Shown: positions 8,006-19,092, numbered from the stretch's first letter. The stretch: DNA of 64,000 nt from Georgenia sp. EYE_87 (GCF_023148685.1 NZ_JAHXNL010000009.1:124001-188000), one strand, 5' to 3'. Made by a program: numbers and translations. Notes: a model not told the origin generated them from the sequence alone.

Positions 8006-8781
8006 GCCTGAAGCAGGCGTGGGCCGACGGCCGGGTCACCTTCGGCGTGTGGAGCGCCCTGGACGACCCGGTCGCCGCCGAGATCGTCGGCCGCGCCGGG
8101 TTCGACCTGGTGTGCGTCGACCTCCAGCACGGCTTCGCCGACCCCGGCTCGGCGACGGCGATCCTCGCCGCGCTGCACCGCACGCCGGCCGCGAGCGTCG
8201 TCCGGGTGGCGTGGAACGCGCCGGAGCAGATCATGCGCGCGCTCGACCTCGGTGCCGAGGGCGTGATCGTGCCGATGGTCGACGACGCCGAGCAGGCGCG
8301 CCGCGCCGTGGCCGCCTGCCGCTACGCCCCCGCCGGGCGCCGCAGCTGGGGACCGCTGTGGGGCGACGCGCGGCGCGGCGCCCCCGAGCCGGACGAAGGG
8401 GACCGCCTCGCCACCTGCATCCTCATGATCGAGACGGCCGACGGCCTGGCCAACGTCGAGGAGATCGTGCGGGTGCCCGGGGTGGACGCCGTCTACGTCG
8501 GTCCCAACGACCTGGCGCTCTCCCTCGGGCTCGGCCGCCGGCCGGAGGCGCCCGAGCTGGAGGAGGCGGTCCTGCGGGTCGTCGATGCGGCCCGGGGCGC
8601 GGGCGTGGCGGTCGGGATCGACCGGGCGGACCCGGCGGGCGCCCGCCGCTGGGCGGAGCGGGGGATGGACCTGGTCATCGCCGCCCGCGACTCGGTGCTG
8701 CTGCGCGAGGCCGCCGACCGTGCTGCCCGCGAGCTGCGGCGAACGGACGTACCGAGCGACGGCCACCCGTCCGGCGCCTAG
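8002..8781 (+). CDS. HpcH/HpaI-family aldolase of the sugar operon
   Basis: Class II, metal-dependent aldolase of the HpcH/HpaI family, 259 residues, the usual size. Diagnostic segments are FGVWSALDDPVAAEIVGRAG, the substrate-loop motif VDLQHGF, GAEGVIVPMVDDAEQARRAV, CILMIETADGLANVEEI with the metal-ligand Glu, and VYVGPNDLALSLGLG with the metal-ligand Asp. Known members make or break 3-deoxy-2-keto acids or related aldols. Translationally coupled to the isomerase (ATGA). It differs clearly from the second family member at 16286, which belongs to aromatic degradation. In this operon it probably cleaves the phosphorylated ketose or a derived keto acid. Confidence 0.88.
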   Translation: MSLKQAWADGRVTFGVWSALDDPVAAEIVGRAGFDLVCVDLQHGFADPGSATAILAALHRTPAASVVRVAWNAPEQIMRALDLGAEGVIVPMVDDAEQARRAVAACRYAPAGRRSWGPLWGDARRGAPEPDEGDRLATCILMIETADGLANVEEIVRVPGVDAVYVGPNDLALSLGLGRRPEAPELEEAVLRVVDAARGAGVAVGIDRADPAGARRWAERGMDLVIAARDSVLLREAADRAARELRRTDVPSDGHPSGA

Positions 8782-8819
8782 TGTTCTCATCAACTCAGGA
8801 TCGCAAGGGAGCTGGTCCC

Positions 8820-10568
<1,749 letters not shown>

Positions 10569-10611
10569 CCGCCAGACCCCGCACGCGTCAACGAAGAACC
10601 GAGGAGACATC

Positions 10612-11682
10612 ATGACCAGGATCCCCACGTCCCGCCGGCTGGCCGCCGTCGCCGTCGCCGCGCTCGCCCTCCCGCTCGCCGTCACCGCCTGCGGCAGCCT
10701 CGAGGAGGACGGCGACGGCGCGGCGCCCGGCGCCGGCGGCGGCACCTCCGCGCCGCCCGCCGGCGGCGGGGACGGTCCCACGATCGTCACCGTGCCCAAG
10801 CTGACGGGCATCTCGTGGTTCACCCGCATGGGCGAGGGCACCGACCGCTACGCCCAGGAGACCGGCGTCGACGCCTACATGCAGGGCTCCGGCCAGGCGG
10901 ACGCCAACGCCCAGGTGCGCGTGATCGAGGACCTCCTCGCCGGCGGCGTCGACGCGCTCGCCGTCGTCCCCTTCCAGCCCGACGCCGTCGAGCAGGTCCT
11001 CGCCCAGGCGATGGAGGAGGACGTCATCGTCATCACGCACGAGGCGCCCGGGATCCAGAACGCCGACTGGGACCTCGAGGCGTTCCGCAACGAGGACTAC
11101 GGCGTCAACCTCATGGACGAGCTCGCCTCCCGCATGGGCGAGGAGGGCGAGTACGCCGCCATGGTCGGCTCGCTGAGCTCCGCGACGCACATGGCCTGGG
11201 TCGAGGCGGCCATCGCCCACCAGGAGGAGACCTACCCGAACATGACGCACGTCGGGGACATCGTCGAGACCTCCGACGACTCCCAGATCGCCTACGAGCG
11301 CATGCAGGAGCTCCTCTCCGCGTACCCCGACCTCAAGGGCGTGCAGGGCTCGGCCTCCACCGACGTCGTCGGCGTCGGGCAGGCGGTCGACGAGGCCGGG
11401 CTGCAGGACACGATCGCCGTGGTGGGCACCAGCACCGCCAACGACGCGCGCGCCGGGCTGGAGTCCGGCGCGATCGACCTGATCGCGTTCTGGGACCCCG
11501 CCGACGCCGCCTACGCGATGAACGTGATCGCCAAGAAGATGCTCGACGGCGAGGAGATCACCGACGGCATGGACCTCGGCGTCGCCGGGTACGAGAAGAT
11601 CACCCTCGACGGCAAGGTCATCTACGGCGACGAGGCGTGGATCACGGTGACCACCGACAACGCCGACGAGTATGACTTCTGA
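10612..11682 (+). CDS. Sugar ABC transporter lipoprotein substrate-binding protein
   Basis: Periplasmic-binding-protein-like sugar receptor (type I fold, RbsB/RhaS/LsrB group), 356 residues. It has a signal peptide and lipobox (LPLAVTAC), then a Gly/Pro-rich linker and the binding domain with IVTVPKLTGISWFTRMGEGT, LLAGGVDALAVVPFQPDAV, GTSTANDARAGLESGAIDLI and FWDPADAAYAMNVI. These resemble the rhamnose/autoinducer-2 binding-protein subgroup more than ribose or xylose receptors; that is a family-level impression. The last 11 bases overlap the ATPase start. It feeds the two permeases downstream. Confidence 0.92.
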   Translation: MTRIPTSRRLAAVAVAALALPLAVTACGSLEEDGDGAAPGAGGGTSAPPAGGGDGPTIVTVPKLTGISWFTRMGEGTDRYAQETGVDAYMQGSGQADANAQVRVIEDLLAGGVDALAVVPFQPDAVEQVLAQAMEEDVIVITHEAPGIQNADWDLEAFRNEDYGVNLMDELASRMGEEGEYAAMVGSLSSATHMAWVEAAIAHQEETYPNMTHVGDIVETSDDSQIAYERMQELLSAYPDLKGVQGSASTDVVGVGQAVDEAGLQDTIAVVGTSTANDARAGLESGAIDLIAFWDPADAAYAMNVIAKKMLDGEEITDGMDLGVAGYEKITLDGKVIYGDEAWITVTTDNADEYDF

Positions 11683-13204
11683 GGTCCTCCAGGACGGGGC
11701 GCCGCTCCCCGAGAGCGGCGCCCCGGTCGCCGTCGCCGTCCGCGGCATCACCAAGACCTACGGGACGGTCCGGGCGCTCGACGGTGTGGACCTGACGCTG
11801 CGGCGGGGGACCGTCCACGGTCTCGTCGGCGAGAACGGGTCCGGGAAGTCGACGCTGACCAAGATCATCGCCGGCGTCGTCACCCCGGACTCCGGCTCGA
11901 TCGAGATCGACGGCGACCCGGTCGAGCACGTGGACCCGCGCACCAGCATCGCGCACGGCGTCCGCGTGATCTTCCAGGACCTCGCCCTCTTCCCCAACAT
12001 GACCGTCGCCGAGAACCTCGTCTTCGAGGGCGAGGCGCCGATGCTGCGCCGGGTGAGCGGACGGGCCGCGCGCGAGCACGCGCGCCGGGCGCTGGACGCG
12101 CTCGGCCTCGACATCGACCCCGCGGCGCTGCTCGGGGACCTCTCGACGGCGGAGCGCCAGCTCGTCGCCATCGCCCGGACGGTCTCCTCCGACGGGCGCA
12201 TCATCCTCATGGACGAGCCGACGGCGGCGCTCACCCACGACGAGATCGAGCAGCTGCTCGGCACCGTCCGCTCGCTCAGCGAGCAGGGGCTCTCCTTCAT
12301 CTTCATCTCCCACAAGCTGCGGGAGGTCGTGTCGATCGCCGACGACGTCACGGTCATCCGCGACGGCCGGGTGGTGGCGTCCGGGGCCGCGGCCGACTAC
12401 GACACCGACCGCATCACCTCGCTCATGACGGGCGGGGTCGTCGAGAACGTCCGCCGCGCCACGCCGGTCTCCTCCGAGGAGACGCCGGTGATGCAGGTCA
12501 GGAACCTGACGCTGCGGTCCAGCTTCCACGACATCGACCTCGACCTCTACCGCGGGCGGGTGCTCGGGCTCGCCGGACTGGTGGGCTCGGGCCGCATCGA
12601 GATCGGCCTCGCCCTCGCCGGCCTGGTCGGGCCCGAGCGCGGCGAGATCCGCCTGGGGGGGAAGGTGGCCCGGGACCTGCGGGGGGACCGCCGCCTGCAG
12701 TACGTCCCCGACGACCGGCTGACCGAGGGCCTGTTCCTCGGCTGGTCGATCGCCGACAACATCGTCACGAACAACCTCGACGAGGCGGTGGGCAGCGGCC
12801 GGACGCTGTCGACGGGGAAGATCAAGGAGCTGGCCGACCGCTGGCGCGGCCGGCTCGCGATCAAGACGCCCGACGTCACGAACCCGGCGCTGTCGCTCTC
12901 GGGCGGGAACCAGCAGCGCGTGCTGCTGGCCCGCGCCCTCGCGCCCCGCCCCGAGGTCATCATCCTGAACAACCCGACCGTCGGCGTCGACATCGGGTCC
13001 CGCGCGGACATCCACAACCTCGTCCGCGGGATCGCCGACGAGGGGACCGCTGTGCTCGTCATCTCGGACGAGCCGGCGGAGCTGCTGAGCGTGTGCGACG
13101 ACATCGTGTTCGTCCACCGCGGGCGCATCATCGACGAGCGCCGTGCCGACTCGCTCGACGAGGAGGAGCTGTTGGACATCATCAGCAAGGGAGGCGCGTC
13201 ATGA
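11672..13204 (+). CDS. Sugar ABC transporter, tandem ATP-binding protein
   Basis: Duplicated ABC ATPase of the ribose/rhamnose (CUT2) class, 510 residues. The first domain has Walker A GENGSGKST, the signature region DLSTAERQLVAIARTV and Walker B IILMDEPTAAL. The second has a degenerate nucleotide loop (LVGSGRIEIGLALAG) but a clean LSGGNQQRVLLARAL signature and IILNNPTVGVDIGS. This asymmetry is normal for CUT2 systems. The start lies within the end of the binding-protein gene, and the stop overlaps the first permease (ATGA). Confidence 0.95.
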   Translation: MTSEVLQDGAPLPESGAPVAVAVRGITKTYGTVRALDGVDLTLRRGTVHGLVGENGSGKSTLTKIIAGVVTPDSGSIEIDGDPVEHVDPRTSIAHGVRVIFQDLALFPNMTVAENLVFEGEAPMLRRVSGRAAREHARRALDALGLDIDPAALLGDLSTAERQLVAIARTVSSDGRIILMDEPTAALTHDEIEQLLGTVRSLSEQGLSFIFISHKLREVVSIADDVTVIRDGRVVASGAAADYDTDRITSLMTGGVVENVRRATPVSSEETPVMQVRNLTLRSSFHDIDLDLYRGRVLGLAGLVGSGRIEIGLALAGLVGPERGEIRLGGKVARDLRGDRRLQYVPDDRLTEGLFLGWSIADNIVTNNLDEAVGSGRTLSTGKIKELADRWRGRLAIKTPDVTNPALSLSGGNQQRVLLARALAPRPEVIILNNPTVGVDIGSRADIHNLVRGIADEGTAVLVISDEPAELLSVCDDIVFVHRGRIIDERRADSLDEEELLDIISKGGAS

Positions 13205-14202
13205 TCCGCCGCGTCCTTGCCAGCCGCGAGGCCCTGCTCCTGGCGGTCATCGTGGTGCTGGCTCTCGTCTTCGGTCTCCTGGCACCCCAGTTCTTCTCGC
13301 TCGCGCACCTCTTCGGCATCGCCCGCAGCTCGGTCGTCATCGGCATCATGGCGCTCGGCCTGCTGGTCGTGCTGATCACCGGCGGCATCGACGTCTCCGT
13401 CTCCGCGACGGCCGTGGCGTCCATGTACATCACGGCGGTCCTCCTCACGGACCTGGACTACCAGGGTCCCTTCGTGGTGGCGGCGGTGCTGGCCTGCGTC
13501 GTCGGGGCGGTGTTCGGCCTCGTCAACGCCACCCTGGTCTCGCTGCTGAAGCTGCCGTCCCTGATCGTCACCCTCGGCACGCTGACCCTGTTCCGCGGGG
13601 GCCTCCTGGCGTTCGTCGGCACCGAGCGGCTGCGCGTGCTCCCGGCCCGGATGACCGAGTTCTCCAGCACCCAGCTCTTCACCGTCACCTCGGCCGGCCG
13701 GCAGGCGTCCCTGCACCTCGCGGTGCTCATCCTGGCGGTGCTCGCCGTCGCCCTCGCCCTGGCCCTGCGCCGGACCAACTGGGGCCGGAACCTCTACGCC
13801 GTCGGCGGCAACGAGGAGGCCGCCACCCGGCTCGGCGTCGCCGTGACCCGGGTCCGCTTCAGCGCGTTCGTGCTCGCCGGCACCCTGGCCGGCCTCGCGG
13901 GCCTGATGAGCGGCTCTCTCAACCGGGCCGCCGACCCGTTCACGATCGTGGGCACCGAGATGGACGTCCTCGCCGCCGTCGTGCTCGGCGGCGCCTCCGT
14001 CACCGGCGGACGGGGCACCGTCTTCGGCACGATGCTGGGCGTCCTGCTCATCACGATGGTCGGGGCCAGCCTCGTCCTCGTCGGCATCCCGTCGGCCTGG
14101 CGCCAGGCCTTCGTCGGGCTGTTCCTCATCCTCGGTGTCGGCGTGCCGGCCCTGAGACAACGGCGGGTCGAGCGTGCCCGCGGAGTGGTGGTGTCGGCCT
14201 GA
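13201..14202 (+). CDS. Sugar ABC transporter permease 1
   Basis: CUT2-type inner-membrane permease of 333 residues with about 8-10 hydrophobic helices. Family marks are GIMALGLLVVLITGGIDVSV, FGLVNATLVSLLKLPSLIVT, NWGRNLYAVGGNEEAATRLG (the ATPase-contact loop) and DVLAAVVLGGASVTGGRG. Stop and start overlap both neighbours, so it is tightly coupled. With permease 2 it should form a heterodimeric channel, as in RhaPQ or LsrCD systems. Confidence 0.94.
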   Translation: MIRRVLASREALLLAVIVVLALVFGLLAPQFFSLAHLFGIARSSVVIGIMALGLLVVLITGGIDVSVSATAVASMYITAVLLTDLDYQGPFVVAAVLACVVGAVFGLVNATLVSLLKLPSLIVTLGTLTLFRGGLLAFVGTERLRVLPARMTEFSSTQLFTVTSAGRQASLHLAVLILAVLAVALALALRRTNWGRNLYAVGGNEEAATRLGVAVTRVRFSAFVLAGTLAGLAGLMSGSLNRAADPFTIVGTEMDVLAAVVLGGASVTGGRGTVFGTMLGVLLITMVGASLVLVGIPSAWRQAFVGLFLILGVGVPALRQRRVERARGVVVSA

Positions 14203-15272
14203 TGGACGCACGACTCGGCAGCAAGCTGCACATCGTCTCCCTCCTCGGGCTCGTGGTCCTGCTCTTCGTCGTCCTGAGCATCCTCGCGCCCAGCTCCTAC
14301 CCGACCGTCCGCAACATCGTCTCGATGGCCAGCCAGATGGCCCCGATCGGCATCCTCGCCCTGTGCGTCGCGCTCACCTTCCTCATCGGCGGCATCGACC
14401 TCTCGATCGTGGCGGTGGCCAACGCCGCGGCCATCGCGGCGGCGAGGACCATCGCGGCCCTGGAGCCACGGACCGGAGTGGCGCCGGCCGTCCTGGTCGG
14501 CGTCGTCGCGGCGCTCGCCGTCGGCGTCCTCGCCGGGATCATCAACGGCACGCTGATCTCCTACCTGCGGGTGCACCCGATCCCGATCACCCTCGGCACG
14601 CTGGGGCTGTTCGCCGGCGTCTCCACCGGCCTCACCGGCGGCAGCACGGTCTACGGCACCGGGAGCCTGCGGTTCCTGGGGCGCGGGACCCTCGCCGGCA
14701 TCCCGGTCTCCTTCCTCATCTTCGCGCTCCTGGTGGCCGCGCTGGCCTTCCTGACCACCAGGACGCGGTTCGGGTTCCGGATGTACGCGATCGGGGCGTC
14801 GGAGAAGGTCAGCAGGTTCGCCCGCATGGACGTCGAGCGCGCCCAGGTCGTCACCTACATCGTCAGCGGGCTGCTCGCCTCGACCGCCGGGCTGGTCATG
14901 TTCGCGGGCACCAACGCCGCGAACGTCTCCTTCGGCTCCTCGTTCCTCATCCAGGCGATCCTCGTGGCCGTCCTCAGCGGCGTGGACACCTACGGAGGAC
15001 GGGGGCGCATCGCGCTCGTCATCCTCGCCGTGGCCGCCATGCAGCAGGTCCAGACCGGGATCAACATGGCGCTCGGGCGGTGGTCGGGGGCCAACTTCGC
15101 CGCCGAGTTCGGCTGGGGCGTCCTGCTGATCGCGGTGCTCGGCCTCAGCCAGCGGCTGGGCGACGGGACCCGCAGACCGGGCTGGCGGTTCTGGAGCCGG
15201 GACCGGGGCGGCGCCGAGCCGCCGGGCGGCGGGTCCGGCGTCCGGCCCGAGCAGTCGGTCGACGCGGTGTGA
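14202..15272 (+). CDS. Sugar ABC transporter permease 2
   Basis: Second CUT2-type permease, 356 residues, with the same layout as its neighbour: PIGILALCVALTFLIGGIDL, GIINGTLISYLRVHPIPITL, TRFGFRMYAIGASEKVSRFA and AILVAVLSGVDTYGGRGRIA. In the last motif the usual GGxS is replaced by SGVDTYGG. A polar tail of about 40 residues (GDGTRRPGWRFWSRDRGG onward) extends into the cytoplasm. The ATG overlaps the permease 1 stop by one base (TGATG). Confidence 0.93.
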   Translation: MDARLGSKLHIVSLLGLVVLLFVVLSILAPSSYPTVRNIVSMASQMAPIGILALCVALTFLIGGIDLSIVAVANAAAIAAARTIAALEPRTGVAPAVLVGVVAALAVGVLAGIINGTLISYLRVHPIPITLGTLGLFAGVSTGLTGGSTVYGTGSLRFLGRGTLAGIPVSFLIFALLVAALAFLTTRTRFGFRMYAIGASEKVSRFARMDVERAQVVTYIVSGLLASTAGLVMFAGTNAANVSFGSSFLIQAILVAVLSGVDTYGGRGRIALVILAVAAMQQVQTGINMALGRWSGANFAAEFGWGVLLIAVLGLSQRLGDGTRRPGWRFWSRDRGGAEPPGGGSGVRPEQSVDAV

Positions 15273-15339
15273 CAGCCCCGAACCACGCACGGGTCCTCCG
15301 ACCCGCGCACTCCACCCCTTCAGCAAGGAGCATCTCGAT

Positions 15340-16227
15340 ATGGCTCGCGTGACATTTCTCGGTCTGGGCACGATGGGGCGCGGCATGGTGAAGAACCTGC
15401 TGCGCGCCGGACACGCCGTGACGGTCCACAACCGCAGCGAGGGACCGCTCGCCGAGGTGGTGGCCCAGGGCGCGCAGGCGGCGCCGTCGGTCGCCGAGGC
15501 GGTCCGGGGGGCGGAGTACGTCATGTACTGCCTCGCGGACGACCAGGCCATCGAGGACGTGGTCCTCGGCGAGGGCGGCCTCGCGGGGCTGGTCCCCACG
15601 GACGCCCTGGTGATCGACCTCTCCACCGTCTCGCCCTCGGTCGGGCTCCGCGAGCACGAGGCGTACGCCGCCCGCGGCGTGCGCTTCCTGGACGCCCCGG
15701 TGTTCGGCTCGCGCGGCGAGACCGAGGCCGGCGGGCTGTGGGTGGTGGTCGGGGGACGCGAGGAGGACTTCGAGGCGGCCCGCCCCGTGCTCGAGCCCAT
15801 CGCGGAGACCCTGCACCACATGGGTCCGGCGGGCAGCGGGCACCGGATGAAGCTGGTGGGCAACCTGCTCGTCGCCTCCCAGCTCCAGGCGCTCGGCGAC
15901 GCGCTGGTGCTCGCCAAGAAGGCCGACCTGGACCTCGAGGCGGTGCTCGGGGTCCTCGACGTCACCGACTTCCGCACCCCGATCTACTCGGGGGTCGGCC
16001 GGCGCGTCCTGAGGGGCGACCACTCGCCTGACTTCGCGCTCAAGCTGCTCGTGAAGGACCTGCACCTCATCCGGCAGTTCGCCCGCGAGCTGGACGTGTC
16101 GCTGCCGTCGACCGAGGCCACCACGCGCGTGGCGGAGAAGGCGCTCGCGGAGGGCCTCGGCGAGGAGAACGCCTCCGCGATCATCAAGGTGGTCGCCGAG
16201 GAGGCGGGCGTCGGGCTCGCCCGCTGA
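15340..16227 (+). CDS. NAD(P)-dependent beta-hydroxyacid dehydrogenase (3-hydroxyisobutyrate dehydrogenase family)
   Basis: Reductase/dehydrogenase of 295 residues. The N-terminal Rossmann motif is FLGLGTMGRGMVKNLLRAGH, the substrate region LDAPVFGSRGETEAG matches the family DAPVSGG motif with changes, and the catalytic Lys sits in GSGHRMKLVGNLLVASQLQAL. Relatives act on 3-hydroxyisobutyrate, tartronate semialdehyde or other short hydroxy acids and aldehydes. An AAGGAG ribosome binding site precedes the ATG. It is 67 bases after permease 2 and is followed by a strong hairpin, so it is probably the last gene of the LacI-linked operon and may reduce a short aldehyde produced by the aldolase. 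Confidence 0.88.
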   Translation: MARVTFLGLGTMGRGMVKNLLRAGHAVTVHNRSEGPLAEVVAQGAQAAPSVAEAVRGAEYVMYCLADDQAIEDVVLGEGGLAGLVPTDALVIDLSTVSPSVGLREHEAYAARGVRFLDAPVFGSRGETEAGGLWVVVGGREEDFEAARPVLEPIAETLHHMGPAGSGHRMKLVGNLLVASQLQALGDALVLAKKADLDLEAVLGVLDVTDFRTPIYSGVGRRVLRGDHSPDFALKLLVKDLHLIRQFARELDVSLPSTEATTRVAEKALAEGLGEENASAIIKVVAEEAGVGLAR

Positions 16228-16233
16228 CAGACC

Positions 16234-16265
16234 CCGGCGCGCCCGCTCGGCAGCGGGCGCGCCGG
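16234..16265. terminator. Bidirectional hairpin between convergent dehydrogenase and hpaI genes
   Basis: A perfect 14-bp stem (arms CCGGCGCGCCCGCT and AGCGGGCGCGCCGG) with a CGGC loop lies 7 bases after the dehydrogenase stop and 20 bases beyond the hpaI stop on the other strand. It has no clear U-tract, as is common in high-GC actinobacteria. Confidence 0.8.
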
Positions 16266-16285
16266 TCGGCAGCGGCCGCGCCCGC

Positions 16286-17107
16286 TCAGTAGCTGGCGCG
16301 CCCGCCGTCGTCGGTCGCCGGCACGAACGCCGCCGCGAGCGCCTCGGAGGCGCGGGCGAGCAGCGCCACGTCCGCGCCGACGAGCACGTATGACGCACCC
16401 GCTTCCAGGTAGGCGCGCGCGACCGCCTGGTCGAACGCGTTGACCCCGACCGGCTTGCCCGCCGCGCGTACGGCCTCGAAGGCGCGGTGCACGGCGGCGA
16501 CGACGTCCGGGTGGCTCTGCTGACCGAGCAGCCCCATCGAGGCGGAGAGGTCGGACGGGCCGACGAACACCCCGTCCACGCCGTCGACGGCCGCGATCTC
16601 GGCGGCGGCGTCGACCCCCTCCGCGGTCTCGATCTGCACGAACAGCGACACGTGCTCGTCGGCGTCCGCGAGGTACCGGTCGACCCGGTTCCACCGGGCG
16701 GAGCGGGCCAGGGCGGACCCGACGCCGCGCCGCCCGCGCGGCGGGTACCGCACGGCCTCGACGGCGGCCAGCGCCTCCTCGGCGGAGGAGATCATCGGCA
16801 CCAGCAGGTTCTGCGCCCCGAGGTCGAGCACCTGCTTGATGGTCACGACGTCGCCGATCGGCACGCGCACCACCGGGGTGACCGGGTAGGCGGCGACCGC
16901 CTGGAGCTGCCCGAGCACGGACTCCAGGCCGTTGGGGGAGTGCTCCATGTCGATGAGCATCCAGTCCAGGCCCGCGCCCGCGCAGATCTCGGCGACGAGC
17001 GGGCTGCCCGAGCACACCCAGATGCCGGCGAGCGCGCGGGCGTCCGCGCCCCGGTCCTGCTGCTCCGCCAGGGCGTGGCGGAAGGTCGGTGTCAGGCGAA
17101 GCGGCAT
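16286..17107 (-). CDS. hpaI: HpaI, 4-hydroxy-2-oxoheptanedioate aldolase (HpcH/HpaI family)
   Basis: Last carbon-cleaving step of homoprotocatechuate degradation: 4-hydroxy-2-oxoheptanedioate to pyruvate plus succinic semialdehyde. The 273-residue protein has the family segments LAGIWVCSGSPLVAEICAGA, MLIDMEHSPNG, DLGAQNLLVPMISSAEEALA, FVQIETAEGVDAAAEI (metal Glu) and VFVGPSDLSASMG (metal Asp). The MEHSPN signature is typical of true HpaI proteins. The ATG at 17107 lies inside the end of the hydratase gene (16-base overlap). It is the last gene of the minus-strand operon starting at 22899. Confidence 0.92.
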   Translation of the reverse strand: MPLRLTPTFRHALAEQQDRGADARALAGIWVCSGSPLVAEICAGAGLDWMLIDMEHSPNGLESVLGQLQAVAAYPVTPVVRVPIGDVVTIKQVLDLGAQNLLVPMISSAEEALAAVEAVRYPPRGRRGVGSALARSARWNRVDRYLADADEHVSLFVQIETAEGVDAAAEIAAVDGVDGVFVGPSDLSASMGLLGQQSHPDVVAAVHRAFEAVRAAGKPVGVNAFDQAVARAYLEAGASYVLVGADVALLARASEALAAAFVPATDDGGRASY

Positions 17108-17877
17108 GAGATCGTCCCCAGCTCTCTGAAGTCGGCGAGCACGGTGTCGCCCGGGTGCACCCACATGGGGCGGGTGAAGGAGCCGGCGAGCACGAGCTCG
17201 CCCGCCTCGAGGCGGTCGCCGTGCTGGGCGAGCTTGTTCGCCAGCCAGGCGACGCCCATGGCCGGGTGGTTCAGCACCGCGGCCGCCACGCCGGTCTCCT
17301 CGATGGTCTCGTTGCGGTACAGGAGTGCCGAGACCCAGCGCAGGTCGGCCTCGCCGGGCCGGACCGGGTTCCCGCCGTAGACCATCCCGCCCATCGCCGC
17401 GTTGTCGCTGATGGTGTCGACGATCGTGCGGCCCTCGAGCTCGATGCGGGAGGAGAGGATCTCTAGCGCCGGGACCACGTACTCGGTGGCCCGCAGCACG
17501 TCGAAGACCGTGGCGTCCGGGCCGTCGACCGGCTCGGCCAGCATGAAGGCCAGCTCGACCTCGATGCGCACGTTCGAGAAGCGGGCGTGCTCGATGACGG
17601 AGCCGTTCTCGAACACCATGTCGGCGAAGATCGCCCCGTAGTCGGGCTCGTCGATGCCGGTGGCCGCCTGCATGACCTTCGACGTCAGGCCGATCTTGCG
17701 GCCGACCGGCCGTCGCCCGGCAGCGATGGCACGGCGCCGCCACTCGTTCTGCACGGCGTAGGAGTCCTCGACGGTCATCCCGGGGTTCCGGGCGGTCAGC
17801 AGCGGCACCATGGTGCGGTCGCGCTCGGCGGCGGCGAGCTCGTCCGCGATCGCGGTGACGGTCTCAGGCGAGAGCAT
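17092..17877 (-). CDS. hpaH: HpaH, 2-oxo-hept-4-ene-1,7-dioate hydratase
   Basis: Metal-dependent hydratase of the MhpD/HpaH branch of the FAH superfamily, 261 residues. It adds water to 2-oxohept-4-ene-1,7-dioate ahead of the HpaI aldolase. Family marks are SYAVQNEWRRRAIAAGRRPV, GRKIGLTSKVMQAATGIDEP, the acidic metal site IEVELAFMLAEP and the C-terminal PGDTVLADFRELGTISCRF. An AGGAGG ribosome binding site precedes the ATG. The gene overlaps hpaI by 16 bases and is 48 bases after hpaD. Confidence 0.93.
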   Translation of the reverse strand: MLSPETVTAIADELAAAERDRTMVPLLTARNPGMTVEDSYAVQNEWRRRAIAAGRRPVGRKIGLTSKVMQAATGIDEPDYGAIFADMVFENGSVIEHARFSNVRIEVELAFMLAEPVDGPDATVFDVLRATEYVVPALEILSSRIELEGRTIVDTISDNAAMGGMVYGGNPVRPGEADLRWVSALLYRNETIEETGVAAAVLNHPAMGVAWLANKLAQHGDRLEAGELVLAGSFTRPMWVHPGDTVLADFRELGTISCRFA

Positions 17878-17925
17878 CCGATCCTCCTGGTCGTGCCCCG
17901 CGGTCGGGACCGGTGAGGTGGGCGG

Positions 17926-19092
17926 TCACAGCTGGTGGCCGAGCTTGTACTCGCCCTGCTTCCAGCTCGGCATCGACTCCTCGCCCTCCTCGCGGCGGGT
18001 GTAGGAGAAGCCGTCTGCCCCGATGGTCACCGCCATCTCGCTGGAGTCGGTGCGCTCGACGACGGGCCTCGGGTTGCCGTCGAGGTCCAGGACGAGGGAC
18101 GCCTCGGTGTACCAGGACGGCACGACCGGGTTGCCCCACCAGTCGCGGCGCTGGTTGTCGTGGACGTCCCAGGTGACGACCGGGTTGTCGGGGTCGCCCG
18201 TGTAGTAGTCCTGCGTGTAGATCTCCACGCGGTGGCCGTCCGGGTCGCGCAGGTAGAGGTAGAACGCGTTGGACACCCCGTGCCGGCCGGGCCCGCGCTC
18301 GATGCGGTCCGACATGCGCAGGGCACCGAGCTTGTCGCAGATCGCGAGGATGTTGTGCTTCTCGTGGGTGGCGAAGGCGACGTGGTGCATGCGGGGCCCG
18401 TCGCCGCCGGTCATGGCGGTGTCGTGGACAGTCGGCTTGCGCCGCATCCACGCGGCGTACACCGTCCCGTCCTCGTCCTGGATGTCCTCGGTGACGCGGA
18501 AGCCGAGGTCCTGCATGAACTTCGTCGCGCGCGGCACGTCCGGGGTGACCTGGTTGAAGTGGTCGAGGCGCACGAGCGCGCCCGGGGTGTAGAGGTCGTA
18601 GCGCCACGCGAGCCGCTCGACGTGCTCGACGTCGTGGAAGAACTCGTACGGGAAGCCCAGGGGGTCCTCCACGCGCACCGAGTCGCCGATGCCCCGGGTG
18701 AAGCCCTCCGCACGGCGCTCCACGCGGCAGCCCAGCTCGGTGTAGAACGCGACCGCCCTGTCGAGGTCCTCCGGCGTGCGCACCCGGTAGGAGAACGCGG
18801 CGACGGCGGCGACCGGGCCCTGGCGGAGCACGAGGTTGTGGTGGATGAACTCCTCGATGCTGCGCAGGTAGACGGCGCCCTCGTCCTCGGCGGTCACCGT
18901 CAGGCCGAGCACGTCGACGTAGAAGTCGCGCGAGCGCCGCAGGTCGGTCACGACGAGCTCCATGTACGCGCAGCGCAGGATGTCCGGCGGCGGCGAGCTC
19001 GGTGTGGGGACCGGGTTGTCGGTGTGGATGGGTGCCTCCTGCGACACGAAGAAGCCGGAGGTGGTCTGGGTCATCTGGTCACGCGTGGTCAC
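17926..19092 (-). CDS. hpaD: HpaD, 3,4-dihydroxyphenylacetate 2,3-dioxygenase (type I extradiol)
   Basis: Ring-cleavage enzyme converting homoprotocatechuate to 5-carboxymethyl-2-hydroxymuconate semialdehyde with Fe(II) or Mn(II). The 388-residue protein has two glyoxalase-type modules. The second holds the 2-His-1-Glu triad: His178 in VRLDHFNQ, His237 in RMHHVAFATH and Glu290 in DGHRVEIYTQDYYTGD. This is the Gram-positive HPCD/MndD branch, unrelated in fold to the E. coli-type HpaD. The chosen GTG start has AAGGAC upstream; an internal ATG 6 codons later is possible. The N-terminus is about 25 residues longer than usual. Confidence 0.95.
   Translation of the reverse strand: MTTRDQMTQTTSGFFVSQEAPIHTDNPVPTPSSPPPDILRCAYMELVVTDLRRSRDFYVDVLGLTVTAEDEGAVYLRSIEEFIHHNLVLRQGPVAAVAAFSYRVRTPEDLDRAVAFYTELGCRVERRAEGFTRGIGDSVRVEDPLGFPYEFFHDVEHVERLAWRYDLYTPGALVRLDHFNQVTPDVPRATKFMQDLGFRVTEDIQDEDGTVYAAWMRRKPTVHDTAMTGGDGPRMHHVAFATHEKHNILAICDKLGALRMSDRIERGPGRHGVSNAFYLYLRDPDGHRVEIYTQDYYTGDPDNPVVTWDVHDNQRRDWWGNPVVPSWYTEASLVLDLDGNPRPVVERTDSSEMAVTIGADGFSYTRREEGEESMPSWKQGEYKLGHQL

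Noticed and set aside
16286-17743. 485-codon frame joining hpaI with upstream sequence
   Set aside because: The extra N-terminal part is out-of-frame read-through of the hydratase gene; the MPLRLTP start at 17107 gives the normal HpaI length.
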